From NCBI RefSeq assembly GCF_013522705.1, contig NZ_JAAMRE010000026.1, positions 1 to 64,000 of the forward strand: a DNA stretch of 64,000 nucleotides. The letters are read 5' to 3'. A program made the position numbers and the translations under genes. This stretch comes from Pseudomonas lurida. GTDB taxonomy: Bacteria > Pseudomonadota > Gammaproteobacteria > Pseudomonadales > Pseudomonadaceae. How positions within the stretch are numbered: the first letter of the stretch is position 1; every line of letters begins with the position of its first letter. The notes beneath the pieces were generated by a model that worked only from the letters and a program-made list of their open reading frames with translations, was not told the origin of the DNA and did not search any database. Below, piece by piece: positions 34,974-42,606 of this stretch.

Positions 34974-35126
34974 CTACTGGGGTGTTCGACAATTGGCCGT
35001 ATCGGCGATGTGTGTAGGCTTGCCACCCATGGGCGACCGATCGGAGGCGGCAGGCTGTCCCGAGCGGAGCTGGCTAAATCGCCATGCAGTGAAGGTGTCG
35101 TAGCGGTAATAGGAGGCGGCGTTCAT
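34974..35126 (-). CDS. Leader peptide ORF 2 of the DAHP synthase leader
   Basis: A 50-codon ORF (ATG at 35126, TAG at 34976-34974) with AGGA 9 bases before the start. Near its N-terminus is YYRYDTFTAWRF: three Tyr, two Phe and one Trp in 12 residues. It lies between the terminator and the synthase gene, ending 46 bases before the synthase ATG. It could control initiation of the synthase by stalling at aromatic codons, or be coupled to it. Translation is inferred from the Shine-Dalgarno sequence and composition only. Confidence 0.5.
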   Translation of the reverse strand: MNAASYYRYDTFTAWRFSQLRSGQPAASDRSPMGGKPTHIADTANCRTPQ

Positions 35127-35176
35127 GGTGTGATTCCTGTTAAGTGTTGGTGATCAAGCAAAAAATGTAGGCCTGG

Positions 35177-35214
35177 AAAAACAAAACCCCCGGTCGGGGA
35201 GCCGACCGGGGGTT
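35177..35214 (-). terminator. Attenuator-type intrinsic terminator in the DAHP synthase leader
   Basis: A perfect 13-bp stem, AACCCCCGGTCGG (35185-35197) with CCGACCGGGGGTT (35202-35214), closes on a 4-base GGAG loop. On the minus strand it is followed by TTGTTTTT. It lies between two aromatic-rich leader ORFs. An upstream GGGGT at about 35233-35237 can pair with the ACCCC of the first arm, so a competing antiterminator is possible. Confidence 0.8.
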
Positions 35215-35264
35215 AGATTTCTCTGGCAGGCGACCCCTTGAGTAGTGGCCGCCGATTTCAGGTA

Positions 35265-35399
35265 TCAGGCGCGCCAGTGGCTAAACCAATACCCAAAATA
35301 AAAGCTGACAGCTGCGCTCGAACCGCTCACACAGGTAGCCGACAGCGAGCGCTGGGCGCTTGCGGCAGGGCAAATCTGAGTGTGGGAAAGGCGCAGCAT
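35265..35399 (-). CDS. Leader peptide ORF 1 of the DAHP synthase leader
   Basis: A 44-codon ORF (ATG at 35399, TGA at 35267-35265) with an excellent GGAGA 8 bases before the start. Seven of the 10 residues in its C-terminal run FYFGYWFSHW are aromatic (three Phe, two Tyr, two Trp). Its stop is about 50 bases before the terminator stem, the geometry of classical ribosome-mediated attenuation. Stalling here when aromatic aminoacyl-tRNA is scarce should let transcription pass the terminator. Confidence 0.7.
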   Translation of the reverse strand: MLRLSHTQICPAASAQRSLSATCVSGSSAAVSFYFGYWFSHWRA

Positions 35400-35423
35400 G
35401 TTGTGTCTCCAAAAGATGGAGCG

Positions 35424-35453
35424 AGCTTACTCGAGGCGCGCGGTTGGATTCAA
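35424..35453 (-). promoter_or_regulatory. Probable sigma-70 promoter of the DAHP synthase leader
   Basis: On the minus strand TTGAAT (35453-35448) and TAAGCT (35429-35424) are 18 bases apart, close to the -35 and -10 consensus. They lie 25 bases before leader ORF 1. Confidence 0.45.
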
Positions 35454-35545
35454 TCGGTAATTTCTATTGCGTGAAGGGACTTACGACTATGGGGCGAGTG
35501 CCGATATGCTGTTTACATGTTGATACGCGATGCCCGGACATCCTC

Positions 35546-36295
35546 ATGACCGCCTTGACCCTTGCTGCCGCTCAAACGATTTCCATCCCCGGCGATGTGC
35601 CTGCCAATATTCAGCGACACTTGGCATTCATGCAGGCGGCAGCGCAGCAGGGCGTGCAGCTGTTGGTGTTTCCGGAGCTGTCGCTGACCGGCTATGAACC
35701 GTCACTCGCGGCGCGCCTGGCGATCACGCCAGACGCCGTGCAGTTGAGGCCATTGCGTGAGAAGGCCAGGGATCTGCGCTTGACTGCCGTGGTGGGGATG
35801 CCGATCCGACCGAGCCCCGACGCCGACGTGATGATTGGCGCGCTGGTGCTGGGGGCGGACGGTTCGCTGGCGGTCTATGCAAAGCAGCATCTGCACCCTG
35901 GCGAAGAGGTGGCATTCGTCGCGGGGCCGGGCGGCGAAGCCTTGAAGCTCGGCGGCGAGCAGATTGCGTTAGCGGTGTGCGCAGATTTTACCCATGCCAG
36001 CCATCCGCGCGCCGCCGCTCACGCAGGCGCGAGTGTGTATGCCGCCGGAGTGCTGATCAGCGAGGGTGGGTATGCCAAAGACTGCGCGCAGCTTCAAGGC
36101 TACGCCGCCGAGCATGGCTTGCTGGTGTTGATGGCCAATCACGGCGGCCCGTCGGGCGGCTGGGCCAGCGCCGGGCGCAGCGCGGTATGGGCCGCCGACG
36201 GTCAACTGCTCGCCGCTGTGCCCGGTGTGGGTGAGGCGTTATTAGTGGCGCGTTGTGACAACGGCGTATGGGCCGGTCAAGTGGTCGTGTTTTGA
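35546..36295 (+). CDS. Carbon-nitrogen hydrolase (nitrilase superfamily)
   Basis: 249 residues with Glu44 (VFPELSLTGYEPS), Lys113 (YAKQHLHPGEE) and Cys145 (ALAVCADFTH) forming the triad. It is shorter than the nitrilase at 22612-23499, and the two are not recent duplicates. The substrate is unknown; members of this branch hydrolyse amides, including omega-amides. The start at 35546 is inferred from the family N-terminus (MTALTLAAAQ). The gene ends TGATG, overlapping the start of a GNAT acetyltransferase gene, so both are cotranscribed and may act in one pathway. Confidence 0.87.
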   Translation: MTALTLAAAQTISIPGDVPANIQRHLAFMQAAAQQGVQLLVFPELSLTGYEPSLAARLAITPDAVQLRPLREKARDLRLTAVVGMPIRPSPDADVMIGALVLGADGSLAVYAKQHLHPGEEVAFVAGPGGEALKLGGEQIALAVCADFTHASHPRAAAHAGASVYAAGVLISEGGYAKDCAQLQGYAAEHGLLVLMANHGGPSGGWASAGRSAVWAADGQLLAAVPGVGEALLVARCDNGVWAGQVVVF

Positions 36296-36726
36296 TGACG
36301 TTCAGCCTGCGCGCGGCCGCCGACCTCGACCGAGCCTTCGCCCGAACCCTGACGTATGAGGCAATGCGCCATTACTACGTGCAGTACGGGTTACTGTGGT
36401 CCAGCGATGGCTTCGACGTGGCGTGGGGCGGACGAGAGAACTGGCTGATTTGCCAGGAAGCGGCGGTGCTCGGCTTTATCAGCCTGAGTCGCGACAGCAA
36501 GGCGCTCTATATTCGCGAATTGCATATGCTCGAGACGTTTCGCGGGCTTGGCGCTGGCAGTTGGGTGTTGCAGCAGATGGTCGTCAAAGCGCAATCACGC
36601 GGGCTTTTGCGATTGACTGTGTTCAAGACCAACCCGGCGCGCAGGCTCTACGAGCGTATGGGTTTTAACATCGTCGGTGAGGAGGACTGCTTCTGGCGCA
36701 TGGAGCGGGTTTGCCGCCCAAGCTAA
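36295..36726 (+). CDS. GNAT-family N-acetyltransferase
   Basis: 143 residues, a single acetyl-CoA dependent GNAT domain. The LYIRELHMLETFRGLGAGSWVLQQM segment is the pyrophosphate-binding A motif (R-x-x-G-x-G/A form), and LTVFKTNPARRLYERMGF is the B motif. The acceptor is unknown. Its ATG overlaps the stop of the upstream carbon-nitrogen hydrolase, giving translational coupling. The pair could process an amide or amine metabolite, but no evidence goes beyond adjacency. Confidence 0.87.
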   Translation: MTFSLRAAADLDRAFARTLTYEAMRHYYVQYGLLWSSDGFDVAWGGRENWLICQEAAVLGFISLSRDSKALYIRELHMLETFRGLGAGSWVLQQMVVKAQSRGLLRLTVFKTNPARRLYERMGFNIVGEEDCFWRMERVCRPS

Positions 36727-36761
36727 ATCATGCGCAACAGTCTAATAAGCGCATACTGGTC

Positions 36762-37001
36762 TCAGGAGACAACTTCCTGATCGTTTTTTTGGCCATCAGC
36801 CTCGGAAAGGATGATCCCTTCTTTCATGCCCAGAAGGACCGCTACCTTATGGGCTTCTCCACGTCGTCCCTTTTTGCGCCCAGCGAGCACTTGATAGGTA
36901 GTTGCCGGATCGACGCCATGTTCACGGGCGAATGCTTGAACTGACTTTCCTTGATGTTCCAGCCAGGCTTTGGCTTGTGCAGCAGTGCGGATTCCGGGCA
37001 T
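36762..37001 (-). CDS. BcepMu gp16-like phage-type DNA-binding protein
   Basis: 79 residues. The segments AKAWLEHQGKSVQAFAREHGVD, ATTYQVLAGRKKGRRGEAHKVAVLLG and MKEGII are those of the small regulators typified by gp16 of phage BcepMu, which bind DNA with a helix-turn-helix. It is divergent from an XRE repressor-like gene at 37084, a layout seen in Mu-like prophage control regions. No other phage genes are near. The Shine-Dalgarno sequence is poor. It may be a domesticated regulator or a relic. Confidence 0.78.
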   Translation of the reverse strand: MPGIRTAAQAKAWLEHQGKSVQAFAREHGVDPATTYQVLAGRKKGRRGEAHKVAVLLGMKEGIILSEADGQKNDQEVVS

Positions 37002-37019
37002 AGTTCAAAACCGTTCAAG

Positions 37020-37032
37020 TTCGTTTGACGAA
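37020..37032. promoter_or_regulatory. Short dyad between the divergent phage-type regulators
   Basis: TTCGT-TTG-ACGAA is a perfect 5-bp inverted repeat, and GTTCAA occurs twice just to the left. It is a plausible operator for either regulator in their 82-base divergent gap. Weak evidence. Confidence 0.3.
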
Positions 37033-37083
37033 GAGATGAGAGTGTCACCTCTTGGGGTGTGCCAACTAGGATCATACATCCAA

Positions 37084-37449
37084 ATGAGTGGAATCGGTTC
37101 GCGTTTGAGGCAAGAAAGAGAGCGACTTGGCCTGTCGCAGAAAGTTTTCGGTGAAATAGGAGGCGTCGAAGCCAACGCGCAGGGTAAATACGAAAACGGC
37201 GGGCGGGCGCCTAAGGCCGACTATTTGTCACGCGTCGCCGCACGGGGCGTGGATGTGCTTTATGTGTTGACCGGCACGGCCACGCCGATTCAGCTCGACA
37301 ATCTGAGCCAAATTGAAGAGAAAGTATTGGGTGACTACCGGGCGATGTTCAAGGAGGATCAGGATGCAATTCGTCGCCTCACCTCCACCCTGGCCGAACA
37401 TTGCGCCTCAGTGAGCGGAAAACTCAAGGTTCAGCCTTCGGAATCCTGA
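37084..37449 (+). CDS. XRE-family (CI-like) transcriptional regulator
   Basis: 121 residues with an N-terminal lambda-repressor-like helix-turn-helix (about 5-65: IGSRLRQERERLGLSQKVFGEIGGV then GKYENGGRAPKADYLSRVAARGVDVLYVLTG). The helical C-terminal tail does not look like a RecA-sensitive peptidase domain, so it is not a classical SOS-cleaved CI. The start is chosen at MSGIGSRL to match the domain; AGGA lies farther upstream than usual. It faces the gp16-like gene divergently. A 9-bp hairpin follows at 37471-37492, so it is probably transcribed separately from gacA. Confidence 0.8.
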   Translation: MSGIGSRLRQERERLGLSQKVFGEIGGVEANAQGKYENGGRAPKADYLSRVAARGVDVLYVLTGTATPIQLDNLSQIEEKVLGDYRAMFKEDQDAIRRLTSTLAEHCASVSGKLKVQPSES

Positions 37450-37470
37450 CCTTTCGCCCAGCAAATCCGG

Positions 37471-37492
37471 CCATCCGCCCCTAGGCGGATGG
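37471..37492 (+). terminator. Hairpin between XRE gene and gacA
   Basis: CCATCCGCC / GGCGGATGG with a CCTA loop, a 9-bp perfect stem. It is followed by CGTCTGCTTATTC rather than a clean T-run, so it may be a weak terminator. Confidence 0.5.
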
Positions 37493-37600
37493 CGTCTGCT
37501 TATTCAAACTCCATATATATGACGCGTGCAGCTAGGTCTGCGCCTTGGTTTTTTGCTAAGGTGTTCAGCAACCTATAAGACCATATCGCGAGGTGTCTGC

Positions 37601-38242
37601 TTGATTAGGGTGCTAGTAGTCGATGACCATGATCTCGTTCGTACAGGCATTACACGAATGCTGGCTGACATCGACGGCCTGCAAGTAGTCGGTCAGGCCG
37701 AGTCAGGGGAAGAGTCCCTGATCAAGGCCCGGGAGTTGAAGCCCGATGTGGTTTTGATGGACGTCAAGATGCCCGGCATCGGCGGCCTGGGCGCGACCAC
37801 CAAATTATTACGCAGCCATCCTGATATCAAGGTCGTGGTGGTTACGGTGTGCGAGGAAGATCCCTTCCCCACGCGTTTGCTGCAGGCGGGGGCGGCCGGT
37901 TACCTGACCAAGGGGGCCGGCCTTGCCGAGATGGTGCAGGCCATTCGCCTGGTGTTTGCCGGCCAGCGTTATATCAGCCCGCAGATTGCCCAGCAGTTGG
38001 CGATCAAATCGTTCCAGCCCACCAGCGACTCGCCCTTCGATGCCTTGTCCGAGCGGGAAATCCAGATCGCCCTGATGATCGTCGGTTGCCAGAAAGTGCA
38101 GGCGATTTCCGACAAGCTGTGCCTGTCGCCCAAGACCGTGAACACCTACCGCTATCGCATTTTCGAGAAGCTCGCCATCAGCAGTGATGTTGAATTGACC
38201 CTGCTCGCGGTGCGCCACGGCATGGTGGACGCCAGCGCCTGA
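37601..38242 (+). CDS. gacA: Global response regulator GacA (UvrY)
   Basis: 213 residues, the exact GacA length. The receiver domain has VVDDHD at 6-11 and Asp54 (VVLMDVKMP); the LuxR-type helix-turn-helix is at about 145-205 (LSEREIQIALMIVGCQKVQAISDKLCLSPKTVNTYRYRIFEKL). With the kinase GacS it activates small RNAs that antagonise RsmA/RsmE, controlling secondary metabolism and exoproducts. The start is a rare TTG at 37601, with GAGG 9 bases ahead; the next in-frame ATG would delete the receiver core. uvrC begins just after the stop, the well-known gacA-uvrC arrangement. Confidence 0.95.
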   Translation: MIRVLVVDDHDLVRTGITRMLADIDGLQVVGQAESGEESLIKARELKPDVVLMDVKMPGIGGLGATTKLLRSHPDIKVVVVTVCEEDPFPTRLLQAGAAGYLTKGAGLAEMVQAIRLVFAGQRYISPQIAQQLAIKSFQPTSDSPFDALSEREIQIALMIVGCQKVQAISDKLCLSPKTVNTYRYRIFEKLAISSDVELTLLAVRHGMVDASA

Positions 38243-38243
38243 C

Positions 38244-40067
38244 ATGACCACGCCGTTTGATCCCAGTGCCTTTCTCTCGACCTGCAGCGGCCGCCCCGGC
38301 GTATACCGCATGTTCGACAGCGAGGCGCGCCTGCTTTATGTGGGTAAAGCCAAGAACCTGAAGAACCGCCTGGCGAGCTACTTTCGCAAGAGCGGCCTCG
38401 CGCCGAAAACTGCTGCCCTGGTAGCCCGTATCGCCCAGGTCGAAACCACCATCACCGCTAATGAAACCGAGGCGCTGCTGCTTGAGCAGACACTGATCAA
38501 AGAGTGGCGGCCGCCCTATAACATCCTGCTTCGTGACGATAAATCCTATCCGTACGTATTTCTTTCCGACGGCAACTTCCCACGGCTGAGTATTCATCGT
38601 GGAGCAAAGAAGCAGAAGGGCAAGTACTTCGGGCCTTATCCCAGCGCGGGCGCGATTCGTGAAAGTCTGAGCCTGCTGCAAAAGACTTTCTTTGTGCGTC
38701 AGTGCGAAGACAGCTTTTTCAAGAATCGCACACGGCCCTGCCTGCAGTACCAGATCAAACGTTGCAAGGCGCCCTGCGTGGGACTCGTTGATCCTGCGGA
38801 GTATGCCGAAGATGTACGCCATTCGGTGATGTTCCTCGAAGGTCGCAGCAATGCGCTGACCGATGAGCTGTCCGGCGCCATGGAGCAGGCTGCCAGCACC
38901 CTGGATTTCGAGCGCGCGGCTGAACTGCGCGACCAGATCTCGCTGCTGCGTCGCGTGCAGGACCAGCAGAGCATGGAAGGCGGCAGCGGTGATGTCGATG
39001 TGATCGCCGCGTTCGTCAATCCGGGCGGCGCCTGCGTGCACCTGATCAGCGTGCGCGGCGGGCGCGTATTGGGCAGCAAGAACTTCTTCCCGCAGACGGG
39101 TATCGACGAGGAGGTGGCCGAAGTCATGGCGGCGTTCCTTGGCCAGTACTATGTCAGCAGTCCGGAGCGCGACCTGCCTTCGGAGTTGATCGTCAACGTA
39201 GTGCATGAAGACTTCCCGGCCTTGATCGAGGCGATTCACGAACTGCGCGGCCGCGAATTGGACATCAGCCACCGCGTGCGCGGCACCCGTGCGCGCTGGC
39301 AACAACTGGCCGTGACCAATGCCGAGCAGGCCCTGAGCGCGCGCCTGGCCAATCGACAGCACGTCGCCGCGCGCTTCGACGCCCTGGCTGAAGTGCTCAA
39401 CCTGGACGAGCCGCCGCAACGTCTTGAATGCTATGACATCAGTCACTCCAGCGGTGAGGCCACGGTGGCTTCCTGCGTGGTATTCGGTCCGGAAGGGCCG
39501 ATCAAATCCGATTACCGGCGTTACAACATCGAAGGCGTCACCGCAGGCGACGACTACGCCGCCATGCACCAGGCGCTTACCCGGCGCTTCAGCAAATTGA
39601 AGGACGGCGAGGGCAAGCTCCCGGACATCCTGCTGGTGGACGGTGGCAAGGGGCAGCTATCGATGGCCCGTGACGTACTCAACGAACTGGCGGTGCCCGA
39701 CCTGATCCTGCTGGGCGTGGCGAAGGGCACCACGCGCAAGGCAGGCTTCGAAACGTTGTACTTGAATGATGCCGCCCATGAGTTCACCTTGAAGGGCGAC
39801 TCGCCTGCCTTGCATTTGATTCAACAGATCCGCGATGAAGCCCACCGTTTCGCCATTACCGGCCATCGCGCCCGTCGTGGTAAAACGCGGCGAACCTCAA
39901 CCCTGGAAGGCGTAGCGGGGGTGGGGCCGACGCGACGCCGCGACTTGCTTAAACATTTTGGTGGCTTGCAGGAGCTGTCCCGTGCCAGCATTGACGAGAT
40001 AGCCAAAGCACCCGGTATCAGTAAAAAGCTCGCTGAGTTGATTTATGCGAATCTGCACAGCGAATAG
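38244..40067 (+). CDS. uvrC: UvrABC system protein C
   Basis: 607 residues. It makes both incisions during nucleotide excision repair with UvrA and UvrB. The N-terminal GIY-YIG nuclease (about 14-92) is present as GRPGVYRMF and LLYVGKAKNLKNRL. A UVR (UvrB-binding) motif lies around 203-238. The RNase H-like C-terminal nuclease includes LECYDISHSSGEATVASCVVF and LLVDGGKGQLSMA with its catalytic acids. Two helix-hairpin-helix motifs end the protein (VAGVGPTRRRDLLKHFGG and ISKKLAELIYANL). It starts one base after the gacA stop; the two are cotranscribed. Confidence 0.97.
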   Translation: MTTPFDPSAFLSTCSGRPGVYRMFDSEARLLYVGKAKNLKNRLASYFRKSGLAPKTAALVARIAQVETTITANETEALLLEQTLIKEWRPPYNILLRDDKSYPYVFLSDGNFPRLSIHRGAKKQKGKYFGPYPSAGAIRESLSLLQKTFFVRQCEDSFFKNRTRPCLQYQIKRCKAPCVGLVDPAEYAEDVRHSVMFLEGRSNALTDELSGAMEQAASTLDFERAAELRDQISLLRRVQDQQSMEGGSGDVDVIAAFVNPGGACVHLISVRGGRVLGSKNFFPQTGIDEEVAEVMAAFLGQYYVSSPERDLPSELIVNVVHEDFPALIEAIHELRGRELDISHRVRGTRARWQQLAVTNAEQALSARLANRQHVAARFDALAEVLNLDEPPQRLECYDISHSSGEATVASCVVFGPEGPIKSDYRRYNIEGVTAGDDYAAMHQALTRRFSKLKDGEGKLPDILLVDGGKGQLSMARDVLNELAVPDLILLGVAKGTTRKAGFETLYLNDAAHEFTLKGDSPALHLIQQIRDEAHRFAITGHRARRGKTRRTSTLEGVAGVGPTRRRDLLKHFGGLQELSRASIDEIAKAPGISKKLAELIYANLHSE

Positions 40068-40099
40068 AATGCCTTTCCACCTCGTAGCCAGTTGTGCCG

Positions 40100-40660
40100 A
40101 TGAATATCCCTAATCTGATCACCGTTCTACGCGTCCTGCTCATCCCGATTTTCATTTTGTTGTTTTATTTGCCGTACCAGTGGAGCTATGTGGCCTCAAG
40201 TTCGGTGTTCGCGTTCGCGGCCGCGACCGACTGGCTCGACGGTTACCTGGCACGCCGCCTGGAGCAGAGCACGCCGTTTGGCGCATTCCTAGACCCCGTG
40301 GCCGATAAGCTCATGGTGGCCGTCGCCCTGGTCCTGCTGGTGCAGGAACATGGCAACCTCTGGCTTACGCTGCCAGCCGCGGTAATCATCGGTCGCGAGA
40401 TCGTGGTGTCGGCACTGCGCGAATGGATGGCCGAAATCGGCGCCCGCGCCCATGTTGCTGTATCGAACATGGGCAAATGGAAAACCGCCGCACAGATGCT
40501 CGCCCTGGTGATCCTGCTGGCGAACCCGTCGGACTTCACGTTCTGGGTCCTGCTGGGCTACGCATTATTGCTCATCGCCGCCGGACTGACGCTGTGGTCA
40601 ATGCTCCAGTACCTACGCGCCGCCTGGCCTCATCTGCGCACCACCGTTGAAAAGAAATAA
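40100..40660 (+). CDS. pgsA: Phosphatidylglycerophosphate synthase
   Basis: 186 residues, standard PgsA length. It converts CDP-diacylglycerol and glycerol 3-phosphate to phosphatidylglycerophosphate, the committed step to phosphatidylglycerol and cardiolipin, in the inner membrane. The CDP-alcohol phosphotransferase signature DWLDGYLARR followed by GAFLDPVADKLM (D-G-x2-A-R-x8-G-x3-D-x3-D) spans about 47-75. Four or five hydrophobic helices follow. It begins 32 bases after uvrC and is probably in the same operon. A tRNA-Gly gene with its own promoter follows. Confidence 0.96.
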   Translation: MNIPNLITVLRVLLIPIFILLFYLPYQWSYVASSSVFAFAAATDWLDGYLARRLEQSTPFGAFLDPVADKLMVAVALVLLVQEHGNLWLTLPAAVIIGREIVVSALREWMAEIGARAHVAVSNMGKWKTAAQMLALVILLANPSDFTFWVLLGYALLLIAAGLTLWSMLQYLRAAWPHLRTTVEKK

Positions 40661-40680
40661 AACTTTTTTGAATCAAGGGG

Positions 40681-40708
40681 TTGACGGGTGCTGGAGATTC
40701 TATAGAAT
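40681..40708 (+). promoter_or_regulatory. Promoter of the tRNA-Gly gene
   Basis: TTGACG (40681-40686) and TAGAAT (40703-40708) are spaced by 16 bases and lie 15 bases before the tRNA 5' end. It has the form of a strong sigma-70 promoter. Confidence 0.6.
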
Positions 40709-40723
40709 GCGCACCACCAAGAC

Positions 40724-40799
<76 letters not shown>

Positions 40800-40810
40800 A
40801 ACACAAAGAA

Positions 40811-40838
40811 AAAGCCACTCAATGAGTGGCTTTTTTTT
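40811..40838 (+). terminator. Intrinsic terminator of the tRNA-Gly transcript
   Basis: AAAGCCACTC / GAGTGGCTTT with an AAT loop, followed by eight T. A textbook Rho-independent terminator 11 bases after the tRNA. Confidence 0.9.
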
Positions 40839-40960
40839 GCCTGGAATTTAGGCTCACCACCCGACCTCACCGGCAATACATCACCACCATCACCTCGCCC
40901 GTCCTGCTGCCACCGACGGCCCATCAGTAAAGAAACTGCCGTCGCGAGGGCGGTGGGTGG

Positions 40961-41437
40961 CTATTTATTTCCTGGCTTGATGGATTCAGAGGGTGCCACC
41001 GAGTGTGCGCCCGTGCTTGGCGCAGGCGGCACCGCGCAGCGGCCGTCATGGCAGCGGCGGCTGCCATCCGGGTGTGGCAGCCACGCCAGATATGGGCGCG
41101 AGCGGGCGAACATACGATAGCCGAGATTGAACAACGGCCGAAGCGTACGCCATGACAGCGGTGCGGCCCAGATTCCCATCCCGGCAGCGCGCCAGCTCCA
41201 GAGTGTCGCGTCCAGGCCGGTGACCCAGGTGCCATCGCTGAACCGGGCGTGCAGGGCGGCGCCCATTGCGTCCAGGCTCACGCCCAGCGACTGCGCGTCA
41301 AAGGCAGGGTCACTGATATCTACGAACAACAGCCGCGCACAAGAGGCTCGGCGGCGTAGCAGCTTGATTTCTCGCGCGCAGAGTGGGCAATCGCCATCAA
41401 AATAAAGGGTCAGCGGCCATTGCTCATTCTTGTACAT
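40961..41437 (-). CDS. DCC-family thiol-disulfide oxidoreductase (DUF393)
   Basis: 158 residues. The family motif YFDGDCPLC near the N-terminus holds Cys17 and Cys20, resembling a thioredoxin-type CxxC. The later WRTLRPLFNLGYRMFARSR segment is also typical. DUF393 proteins are predicted thiol-disulfide oxidoreductases; their substrates are unknown. The C-terminal tail is long and rich in Pro, Ser, Cys and His (RRCHDGRCAVPP), with two more cysteines. The start at 41437 matches the family N-terminus; 19 upstream in-frame codons do not. It lies 77 bases after a DUF2256 gene on the same strand. Confidence 0.83.
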   Translation of the reverse strand: MYKNEQWPLTLYFDGDCPLCAREIKLLRRRASCARLLFVDISDPAFDAQSLGVSLDAMGAALHARFSDGTWVTGLDATLWSWRAAGMGIWAAPLSWRTLRPLFNLGYRMFARSRPYLAWLPHPDGSRRCHDGRCAVPPAPSTGAHSVAPSESIKPGNK

Positions 41438-41514
41438 AGGGTTGTTGCCTGTATAAGTTTTTAACACCCTAGGCGTGAAACCGTCCGATGACAAGAGGCT
41501 TCGCGCCTTTCATG

Positions 41515-41658
41515 TCATGGGCGGACTTGGCTCTTGCCACGTCGGCAGCGCTCCGAGCAGTAACGCACCTGTTCCCAGCACCGCGCCCATTTCTTTCTCC
41601 AAGTGAACGGCAGGCCACACGTCACGCAGGTCTTGACTGGCAGTTCACTCTTTTTCAC
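41515..41658 (-). CDS. DUF2256 zinc-finger-like small protein
   Basis: 47 residues. Four cysteines are arranged as CVTCGLPFTWRKKWARCW and YCSERCRRGK, a probable zinc-binding knuckle, matching the small DUF2256 family. The GTG at 41658 (MKKSELP) is chosen because GAGG sits 8 bases upstream; an ATG two codons earlier has only 3 bases to that site. The function is unknown. It probably shares a transcript with the DCC-family gene downstream, another cysteine-containing protein. Confidence 0.75.
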   Translation of the reverse strand: MKKSELPVKTCVTCGLPFTWRKKWARCWEQVRYCSERCRRGKSQVRP

Positions 41659-41967
41659 AAGCATGCCCTCGGTGCAAACGCTCAAGGCGTGATGGGGTCG
41701 CTGGCCGGAAACGTTCTTCCAGTGCTTCGTCGAGTCGGCCTCCATTGGCGGCGCAGTCCTCATTGTCCAAAGTAGGCTCAGGTTCCGTTTCGCTTGGCGG
41801 CAAGGGCATGACCACTGGTCGCCATACGCGCGTTGGTTTTGAAATTTTACAGTGCATTTTCGCTTCACATGCAGGGGAGGCGAGCATCAGTACAAGGGGC
41901 CCGTTCCGATGAGTTCCGGCTTGGCCAGCTCGCCTGCTTTTTTCTCATATTCAGGAGGATTAACACC

Positions 41968-42477
41968 ATGGCGACACCACAAGAAAACGTACTTGACTGG
42001 TTGCGCGATGCCCACGCGATGGAGCAGCAGGCCGAAAAGATGCTCAAGGCACAATCCGAACGCCTGGAGCATTACCCGCAGCTCAAGGCACGTATCGACC
42101 AACATATCCAGGAAACCCTCGGCCAGCAGGCACTCATTGACCAGTGCCTGACCCGCCTGGGTGGTTCAGCTTCGACGCTCAAAGACATGGGAGGCAAGCT
42201 GATGGCCTTCGGGCAGGCCGTTGGTGGCTCTTTAATGAGCGACGAGGTGATCAAGGGGGCGATGGCCGGCTATGTCTTCGAGAACATGGAGATCGCCTCC
42301 TATACCGTGCTGATTGCAGCAGCGCGAGAGGCCGGAGACACCGAGACTCAGGCGGCGTGCGAGCAGATTCTGCCCCAGGAGATCGCCATGGCTCAGTGGT
42401 TGCTGGAGCATTTGCCGCAACTGACCCAGGCATTTCTGGAACGCTCCGCAGACCCGGATAAAGAAGCCAAGAAGTAA
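41968..42477 (+). CDS. YciF/YciE-like ferritin-fold protein (DUF892)
   Basis: 169 residues in a four-helix ferritin-like bundle. Conserved DUF892 features are LDWLRDAHAMEQQAEKML, the Glu/His-rich pairs of a possible di-iron site (HIQETLGQQ), and FENMEIASYTVLIAAAREAG. An excellent AGGAGG lies 9 bases before the ATG. YciE and YciF in enterobacteria sit with YciG (KGG repeats) and KatN (manganese catalase) in a stress operon. Those partners are here too, 7-9 kb away rather than adjacent. A role in osmotic or oxidative stress is inferred from that. Confidence 0.87.
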   Translation: MATPQENVLDWLRDAHAMEQQAEKMLKAQSERLEHYPQLKARIDQHIQETLGQQALIDQCLTRLGGSASTLKDMGGKLMAFGQAVGGSLMSDEVIKGAMAGYVFENMEIASYTVLIAAAREAGDTETQAACEQILPQEIAMAQWLLEHLPQLTQAFLERSADPDKEAKK

Positions 42478-42606
42478 CCCTGTTCCAGGTGCTCGGCGCG
42501 TAAAGCAGGGCACCTGCTCACCAAACGGTTGGCCAGGTGTGAGTTAAATGAACTTTGTCCGCGCTGGTCGCTTCCATTGTTAGACAACTTGCCTGCAGAG
42601 CCGCCC

